Below, in pieces: positions 56,863-64,000 of a stretch of DNA of 64,000 bases. A program made the position numbers and the translations under genes. The first letter of the stretch is position 1. Each line of letters begins with the position of its first letter. The stretch spans positions 682,001 to 746,000 of the forward strand of contig VJWN01000014.1 in the NCBI GenBank assembly GCA_007644065.1, read 5' to 3'. The notes under the pieces are model-generated. The model ran no database searches. It was not told the origin of the DNA and worked only from the letters and a program-made list of their open reading frames with translations. The DNA is from Margaritispora aquatica. Taxonomy: Eukaryota > Ascomycota > Leotiomycetes > Helotiales > Discinellaceae.

Positions 56863-58444
56863 CTTTGCAAGTTCAAATGACAAGTTGAAAAAATTCCAGC
56901 ACGGTCTGTATTTTGACTGGTAGTGGTGGTATAGGTGCTGTCTTAAGGCTGTAGCTTAAATCTGCCTCGCCTGTTCTTTTGAGGGAGTATTAAATAGCCG
57001 AGCTAGGTCAATTAACAAATCGCTTTAAAACCCACACAGCAGACGAAGAGGAGGGGGAAAAAAATTGGAATATGAGAAATATAGTTCGGCTCAAGCGTAA
57101 GAATTGATACAATCAACTACTTTTTACTTATCGTACTTGGTAAAGAGTTGTGACAGGTGGAGAAATCAGAGGTCGAGTGTCAATGGAATTTCTGCCATAG
57201 AGTTCAATACTCCGACTGACAGCTCGCTGTGAATCATTTTTGCGGGCCGCTCCTTAACTGCAGGTGGCGCTAGGGTGGATGATCTCCGATGCCCGCTGCC
57301 CGCTGTTTTTAGCCTGTCTGTACCTTACATGGCGGTGCGATACCTCGCCAGATCTTACTTTCCCCAAGGATCGAGGTGCATTTACCGTTCTTCACTCGAT
57401 CCGGCTTGTGAATATGTGGTCCGTATTTGCACTTTACCCAGAGGACACTATGATGATGGATTTGTGAGTAGTCACAAATTTGAAGATTTATAGGAGAGAG
57501 AGAGGAAGGGAGTTGAACGGTTTCGGCGACAGCAGAAAGAAACTGAAAGTACCGAATCTATAAATAGACGTAGATAGAGGTAGATAGACGTAGATGGGAA
57601 TCCCGTCTACTCAGCAGAAAACAGGAGGTTACTAAGATAGGTGGTCACTTTTCTTTTGGGTGATGAGGTGATGAAGCAAGGTCGCTTAACACAATAGACG
57701 ATAGACGATAGACGCAGTTCGGCAACTGTGCAGCCCTATAAGACAAAGTCCTGAAAGACACGTGATTAACAACCTCAAATACATACCTTTTGTGAACTAC
57801 TGTATTAGTAACGTTATAATGTGAGGGTTTATAGGCTGAATTTAAAGGCCTATTATCTTTTCTAAAAGATATTGTCAAATAGAAGGCTAAGCTGTTAAAA
57901 ATTCATAAGGAGAATAATATTCATATAGAGAGAATGCTTCCATAATTTGTATGATTCGCCTAAATCTATATTATACGCTTAGACGCAACACACACCCCCT
58001 CACTATAGTTCACTGAGTTATAACTCACTACGAGAGATCGTTGCGTATCAAAAGGTTGAGGCACAGTTAAAGGATCATAAGTCCACTACCAGAACCAAAC
58101 TTTCTACCTCGTATTTAAGCGAACACCTGCCCAATCCGGTCACTTGTCAGCAATATGAATCCTTCATAATCCTATTATGGACTGATATGGCCATTTCCCC
58201 AGCTGATGTGAGCTCCACAACGAGTTCAAGCAGTCAGCGCCCAGCGGAGACTTAAGTCGGAGACATTACAAGGATCGTCATCACGTGCCGTCAGCCTATT
58301 GGTTGGATCTTACGGCGGAAACATACCTACAGGTCTGCTCGGAGACTTTGGGAATATGCTCATATTCCATTACGTGGATATAAGAAACCAACACAGCACA
58401 GCCTGATCCCATGACATTATTTCTTCACCAAACATCCTTTACAT
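56863..58444. other. intergenic, AT-rich with small repeats
   Basis: About 1.6 kb. It holds the upstream regions of the divergent bZIP-like and methyltransferase genes. A TAGACGTAGATAG-type repeat lies at 57565-57597, and an AT-rich, stop-rich stretch at about 57,750-58,000 looks like decayed repeat DNA. A CACGTG-type word occurs at about 57,760. No gene supported. Confidence 0.45.
57565..57597. repeat. imperfect TAGACGTAGA/TAGATAGAGG tandem repeat
   Basis: Three imperfect copies of about 12 bp in non-coding sequence. Confidence 0.65.
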
Positions 58445-59434
58445 ATGTTGAGTCGTTTCCACTCTCGCAATTTTATAAACCAGATCCCTAAACTCATCTT
58501 CAAGTCATCACGAATATCTCTCTCTACCAGCAGCAAACCAGACTTCAAAACCAAAATGGCCAAAGATCCCAATACCGTCTTTCCTGGGGCAAATCCCCAA
58601 GAATGGAACGCTCATGCAAAGCAATACGCAGCAATGCCCTTCCAAGGCCCAATGTCCCTCCCCGCCAAAATGATCCTCGCTGGCCTAGACAGCGTTTCAC
58701 CCATCTCTCAAGCCACAGCCATGCTCGACGTCGGCTGTGGACCAGGCATGGTGATCCATCAACTAGCCTCAATCTACGGCACTGTACTCCCATCCACGGC
58801 GCGCGTCATCGCGAGCGATTTCAGCGCTGGCATGGTCGAATGCTGCGAGGAGAAGAAAGCACAGCGAGCTGGCACGGATGAAGATGTGGGAGGCGTGTGG
58901 AGTCGCTTGGAAACTGCTGTTTATGATGCTCAAGACTTGAGTGCTGTCAAGAACGGCGAAATGAGCCATATTTCCGCCGCCATGGTGTACTTCATGCTGC
59001 CGAGTCCTCAGAAGGGCTTCCAGGAGGCATACCGGGTTTTGAAGGACGGAGGTGCGATCGCATTGTCGTCCTTCCACCAAGTCGAGTGGAGCGACCTTAT
59101 GTATGAAGCAGCAAAGTCTGTCAGAGAAGACGCGCCACGGGGCTTCACGATAGAAAAGATGGGGAATTTGGCTACGACTGAGGGGGTGAAGGAAGAGCTT
59201 GAGGCTGTGGGGTTCAAGAATGTTAAGAGTGAGTATGTGGATATTGACATGCCGATGCAAAATCCGACGATGTTCGTCAATGGGTTTATTAGGAGCAACA
59301 ACCCTGGGGCGTTGTCCATTTTGGGGGATTTTACCCCAGAGGAGATTGATCGCGTGTGTGTGAAGTTCTTGGAGTTGGTGGAAGGGAAGTCATTTTTGCA
59401 TGGGGTTATGATCATTGCTTCAGGCATGAAGTAA
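58445..59434 (+). CDS. class I SAM-dependent methyltransferase
   Basis: Single-exon ORF of 329 residues from ATG 58445; an in-frame ATG at 58556 (MAKDPNTVFPG) would give 292. The first 37 residues are basic and Ser-rich without acids (FHSRNFINQIPKLIFKSS), compatible with a mitochondrial presequence, so the longer form may be real. Motif I is LDVGCGPGMVIHQLA (about 94-108) and motif II is RVIASDFSAGMVECC. Motif III is YFMLPSPQKGFQEAYRVLKDGGAIALSS, a hallmark of type-11 methyltransferases. The substrate cannot be read; small-molecule O-methylation is common in this group. It sits 1.6 kb from the bZIP-like gene, and membership in the ors-like cluster (methylating a phenol) is possible but unproven. 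Confidence 0.88.
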   Translation: MLSRFHSRNFINQIPKLIFKSSRISLSTSSKPDFKTKMAKDPNTVFPGANPQEWNAHAKQYAAMPFQGPMSLPAKMILAGLDSVSPISQATAMLDVGCGPGMVIHQLASIYGTVLPSTARVIASDFSAGMVECCEEKKAQRAGTDEDVGGVWSRLETAVYDAQDLSAVKNGEMSHISAAMVYFMLPSPQKGFQEAYRVLKDGGAIALSSFHQVEWSDLMYEAAKSVREDAPRGFTIEKMGNLATTEGVKEELEAVGFKNVKSEYVDIDMPMQNPTMFVNGFIRSNNPGALSILGDFTPEEIDRVCVKFLELVEGKSFLHGVMIIASGMK

Positions 59435-62395
59435 ATGCAAACAGCAGGCTGGTTGCATCTTAAACATGATTTCTATGGGACTTGATTAAGAATGAAGGCC
59501 TAACAATGCTATTTCATCGCGTTTCGTCAATAATTATTACATCTTTTGGTAAAGTGACCAGGTAGTTACTGTTTGCCCTACGCATTTTCTCTCTGCAACA
59601 TCTTATACGATACTACTCTATGATTAAGGGATACTCAAAATGTGTTTTTATTAAATTAGACTTACAACATAGGAATGCGAAATTTACCTTCGTTCATGGC
59701 CCAGTCCCCCTTTCTATCCCAAATTAAGCGAGCTGCCTAACTCAGCAAGGCACTTCACGCAATCACAACCACCCAACAATTTAGTGCAGCAGTCTATAAT
59801 GATTGACATACTTCAGAAGTTGTCATCTTTCTTCACATTATGCGTATTCTCGCTAAGTCCTTACTTCGCCTCGCACCATCGTGCGATGCCCGCCTTGCTC
59901 TTCACACTTCAACTGCAGCTGCTCCGCAATAAAGCCAACCATCAAGTCTTGACACTCTTCATATCGCGGGAAGAAGTGAAATCCACGATGATACAGATTT
60001 CTACCATTCTCACAAACGCTCGAAGGCTGTAAAGTCTCTGATTCCGGCACAAAGTTCTCGTATTTACTGATGAAATGCGACATAGGTGTTTTGATTGGTG
60101 GCAGAAAGAGATAGTGATATTTGGAGTCCGAAAGAGCGAGATCGCTATTGAAGAGGGCGAATTCGAAGAGTTTTTGAGGTAATGGCCGTGATTTATGGGG
60201 TTAGGTGCATTTCTAGGAGAGTTGTTTGAGAGCGACAGAAGAAAGAAGACTTCCGATGTTTTGCAGTTCTAAATATATCTGCATCTTATCACTAACTTCT
60301 ATCTCCACAATCGATACTAACGAAAGACCAATCGTGCAGCCGCTCGAGTAGTCAAAAATACCACCGAGTTGCCACGCACAATCAGGAGCACACATGAAAG
60401 TGAAAATACATTTCCTCACCTCGGCTCTCGCATCTGAAATATTCTCCCTCTTACCATCTTTAAAGATGACCTACCCTGGAGAATCCGAGTTCGCGTACAA
60501 AAATGTACTACATGTCCCGAAGATTGCACAGTTTGAAGAATAGCATGAGCTCCCATTGGGAGGACGGTCATGATATCTTTAACATTAGATATTGGGACCC
60601 CAGAGATATGACCACAGATAAGATCGTAAGCTTTGGGGAGTCATTAAGATATCCAATCTACTCCAGCTTGTTAACCAATAAGGACCTACAACCTGGTGCT
60701 AATGAGCATTTGAGTTTGGGTTTGAAGGAGTTTTAAGGGAAGAATAGCATCAAGAAACGGTATTTGCGCATTTCTAGACGGGCCTGAAGCCCCTCAAGGA
60801 ATCAATAGCATCTTCGGAGAGTTGAGCCTGTAAGCGCTTCGCTTTGACTTTTATACTACTGGAGATCTAGCTTGAGATCCGGCTCTTCCTTCGCGTCAGG
60901 CGTGAACGGCGGAAGCATCGGTGATCGCACCCAAGCATCGTTAGCTTGCTACATGAGCAAGACATAAAACAAATATTGGAATCATGTTGAATGAAGGATT
61001 ATGCAGAGACGATATTTCGGTGTTTCTATGAAGAGGAAAGGCAGTCTGTGAGAATATGTATTTTGTGTTCGGAGAAAAAGAATCTCTACTGTGATCCGTT
61101 CTAAGATTTATATTGAGGTTGTGAATCATGACTGGATCATCCGCGCCAGACCACTGCATCGAGTAGGTCTAAATATACGTTTACTCTTGAGAAATCCCAT
61201 GGATATATCGAAATTATTCTGACCAAATCGCTTCTTATGGCAGCTCGACAGTGCAATCATCATTTTGACTCAAGATTCTTGAGTAATGAAAGTTTGACTG
61301 CTTGAAATAGGCAGTGGTCCTCGCTTCGAATAGACAAACGAGCAACGGCTAACCTCTTTGTGCTATCTGGTATAGATTTAGTATAGAACATGTAGATGGG
61401 GTTCACTCATTCATATCTGGCACTTTATGGCATGTGTGATGATCTGATCATGGTGAGATGATGGTTTAAGGAGACTCCGTAGCGAAATAGCTTAAATTGT
61501 CAGTTATGCATTCCAATTCAAAGGTATGCTATATACTCCACCCATTGAGGATATTATTATGACACCAAAAACTTTCATGCCCTCAATACATGAATGGGTC
61601 TCGCTCCATTGTTCACGTCACAGGTAATGTAAAAGCTTGCCTTTGCATAGGCAGCATGGTTCCTCCCTCTTGAATATTTTCCGGGCGTTGTTCAAATTGG
61701 GAGTCCAGAGCTTGTATTTCAACGTTTCGGAATAGAAACAGCTAGAAATGTAAAGAATATAATCTTGGGTTTCGCATTTGCATAAGGACCATTAAACTCT
61801 CGGCAAACGCTAGCGAAGCACCCCCTGAGATTGGCGAGAAATCCTAAGTGTGTGAGCTAAATCCATTTACGTTTCCCTGGATCTTACTTAAATCTTACTC
61901 TTACTAAGGAAACTTGCGACTGAGACATGCCATCCATGAAGGTATTCCCACTTCCTTGGCACATTCGGGGGCCAAAACGCCCCTTTCAGGCAAGTGATCC
62001 CAATACTTCCTAGCGCCATCCTCTTCCCTTGTCTCAGCTCGCTTCACGGCCCAGCAGCACCAACGACAACCCTGAACTTATACGAGCGTGCACTCGGACA
62101 GCCTCATGTCATCTCATTTGCGGAACACCCATGACATTTCCCCGCGTCAGCACCGACGCCCACAGCGAACACCACATAATACCAAGCTTCTTGCCGCAAA
62201 GAGGCCTTCATCCGCTTCTGTATACTCCTCCTTTCGTAAATCGCAACAACGCTGCTTCTGAACTGCAGTAGTACCGGTCGTTAGGTGTCTTGCTTGTGCA
62301 TACATACTGACTGCCGAGACAAGATAGAGTGCGAGAGGTTAAAGCAACGAATCAGGGGTACTGGTAGATAGGCAGGCAGTGGATAGATAGCCGGA
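59435..62395. other. gene-poor intergenic region
   Basis: About 3 kb. The only notable frame is on the minus strand, open from about 60,200 to 59,853 (about 115 codons): its upstream half lacks an ATG, and it reads LFEFALFNSDLALS and RGFHFFPRYEECQDLMV. It may be a decayed gene or an unrecognised exon. All other ORFs are short and scattered on both strands. No RNA gene seen. Confidence 0.35.
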
Positions 62396-63998
62396 ATGGC
62401 CAAATCAAGACACACCAGTTCGAAAGCCACGAATTGGGAATGGGTTGACGAGTCGAAAGAGGTCATCGAGTCTGTAAAGGGCAAGTCAACCTCTTCTGAG
62501 CGCTTCATGTACTCCATCTAATGGTATGCATCTCACGATTACTGACGTCCGCTGTAGCACCCCACGACCTATCGGTATGCAGTTCTGATCCCCCCCCCAC
62601 CAATACCTTTCACATCCTCATGCACCTCAGCCCTATAGAACGCACATGGACTAGAAAACTGATAAACAAACTACTTATCGAGCAGTCTTTTAACTTTGTC
62701 TCCGAAAACGGCGTTTCCCGGCCTCGCGGGGAGAAGCCAAGAAAACTCATCCGCGCCCACGCGACAAGGCATGGGCGAGCACAACACTCTTCCTCCTCTA
62801 CTGCCTCTACTTCTAGCACATTATTAAATCCCAAGTCCCAATCGCGGTTACAACCTCACACCCAACAAATACTGAGAGTGAAGCCAAGTCCGAAGCCTCC
62901 GAGTCTCCTGCATCGGTTTCCGAAAAGCTCCTCGTTAGATCCGTTCAGAACGCTTCCTGGGGGTGAAACATCCGAGACGAGTCTCTTGTTGGACTTTTAT
63001 ACCCAGTTTAAGGAGTTTGAGCCCTTTAAACCTTTACCTGGGGCGCCTACACCGGAGACAAATCCCTTGCTAGGTGACTGTGAGTACCCCTCCAAAGACC
63101 CCTCCACCATGTCCCATTTCTACAGTCTACTTTCTCACCACTGAATCTCACACTGCACAGGGATATCATTACAATCCGACTCCGACCTAGCCGTCTCTAA
63201 AACTGCAACATGGCTCTCCTTCTCCAAAGCCGAGCCCCCGCTCTTCCACGTAACGCTGCTCCTCGCCGGGATCCGGATGTTCTCATGCATCAACTCGCCC
63301 GCTGTTCGCGTTGCCCTGCTGTATCAGCGAGGTGAGGCAATCAAGGGAGTGAGAGAGTATTTGAAGGAGCATAAGAATAGCAGGGATGAGAATGTCGCGT
63401 GGACGATTGTATGTACCGTTGCGGCGCTGGCGCAGGCTGATGTGAGTTTCATTCTGTCATCTTGCAGGAGAAGAGAAGGGGAAGGGATAATCCAGTTGAG
63501 GGAATGCTCACTAATCCTGGTGGCGTGGTAGAGTGCCCTATCTCTTAATTCCTCGGCGATGGAGCATCTTAATGGTCTTGAGCTCCTGGTGCAAGCGAGG
63601 GGTGGCTTGCATACATTTGAGAATGTATGGAATGGCCGCGCACGCTCATAGTAAGTTCTTCACCTGCCTCTCTTTGAGTTTTAATACCTTTTCTTCTCTT
63701 CACTTCCGGCATCAAGTATTCTCGACAGACTTCAGCATCAAAGGAGACAGTATTGAACGTCATCATGACTATTTATGAATGACTATCAGAACTCTGTGCT
63801 AATGCTTTACGCAGCATAGAATGGACTGATCTCAACGCCTCGCTTCTAATGGAAACAAAACCCAGATTCGTACATAGCAAGACTTCGACCGTAATATTAA
63901 CCGAGATCGAAACATCTTCTGCAATAGGCAACTCGGACACAAGCAGTGCATCGTCAGAAACTTCTCCCGAATCCACAGGATCCAGTGCGTCTCCTTGA
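62396..63998 (+). CDS. fungal-specific regulator-like protein (Fungal_trans_2 type, no Zn finger)
   Basis: Five exons by my reading, join(62396..62473,62686..63079,63161..63441,63532..63650,63815..63998), phases consistent, 351 residues. Exon 1 (MAKSRHTSSKATNWEWVDES) and exon 2 (NFVSENGVSRPRGEKPRKLI, then RAHATRHGRAQ) match the N-terminal block of a common fungal protein type related to Zn2Cys6 regulators but lacking the Cys cluster. Exon 3 has LLAGIRMFSCINSPAVRVAL and YQRGEAIKGVREYLKE, and exon 4 MEHLNGLELLVQARGGLHTF, both typical of the fungal-specific TF domain. Exon 5 has SYIEWTDLNASLLMETKPRF and a Ser/Thr-rich tail. Introns 1 (212 bp) and 4 (164 bp) are longer than usual here, so a small exon could be missed. 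Compared with relatives the C-terminus is short. Function unknown. Confidence 0.65.
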
Positions 63999-64000
63999 AT

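Noticed and set aside
1..64000. CRISPR arrays, operons or ribosome binding sites
   Set aside because: The window is clearly eukaryotic; no regularly spaced repeats of CRISPR type were seen.

Overview
The window is nuclear DNA from a filamentous ascomycete (Pezizomycotina). The evidence is the many short GT-AG introns (about 45-75 bp), Zn2Cys6 and C2H2/Zn2Cys6 regulators, a fungal Cet1-type RNA triphosphatase, a PDR-type ABC transporter, a 2EXR protein and an iterative non-reducing polyketide synthase. A leotiomycete is possible but cannot be shown from this sequence alone. All exon-intron structures were worked out by eye from splice signals and reading phase.

Layout. 1-9.3 kb: the 3' end of an unknown gene, an anhydro-N-acetylmuramic acid kinase (AnmK) homologue, a 2EXR protein and a conserved fungal membrane-anchored protein. 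9.3-18.5 kb: a possible stress or efflux island with a full-size PDR/ABCG transporter, divergent from an unusually GC-rich NmrA-like reductase, which faces a regulator carrying a CCHC finger plus a Zn2Cys6 domain. 19.2-30.2 kb: an intron-containing tRNA-Arg(UCG), an NCS1 permease, and the divergent housekeeping pair RPN2 (26S proteasome) and CET1 (mRNA cap RNA 5'-triphosphatase). 31-38.8 kb: two small membrane proteins, a secreted cysteine-rich repeat protein with eight introns, and a conserved protein of unknown function.

40.4-59.4 kb is the most interesting part: a biosynthetic cluster resembling the orsellinic acid (ors) cluster of Aspergillus nidulans. It holds a Zn2Cys6 regulator; a 2172-residue NR-PKS (SAT-KS-AT-PT-ACP-ACP-TE) whose SAT motif lacks the usual cysteine; a SnoaL-like protein divergent from the PKS; an ACMSD/OrsB-like amidohydrolase (probable decarboxylase); a secreted OrsC-like tyrosinase divergent from the amidohydrolase; a bZIP-like regulator whose last exon has no start codon and is easily missed; and a SAM methyltransferase. 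The expected logic is orsellinic acid or a close relative made by the PKS, decarboxylated to an orcinol-type phenol, then oxidised or coupled by the tyrosinase. The SnoaL-like protein is not part of the A. nidulans ors set as I know it and may add a tailoring step.

59.4-64 kb is gene-poor and ends with a five-exon fungal-specific regulator-like protein. Several models here (the Zn2Cys6 regulator at 40.4 kb, the PKS C-terminus, the bZIP-like gene, the terminal regulator) look broken as plain ORFs but become intact once short introns are removed.
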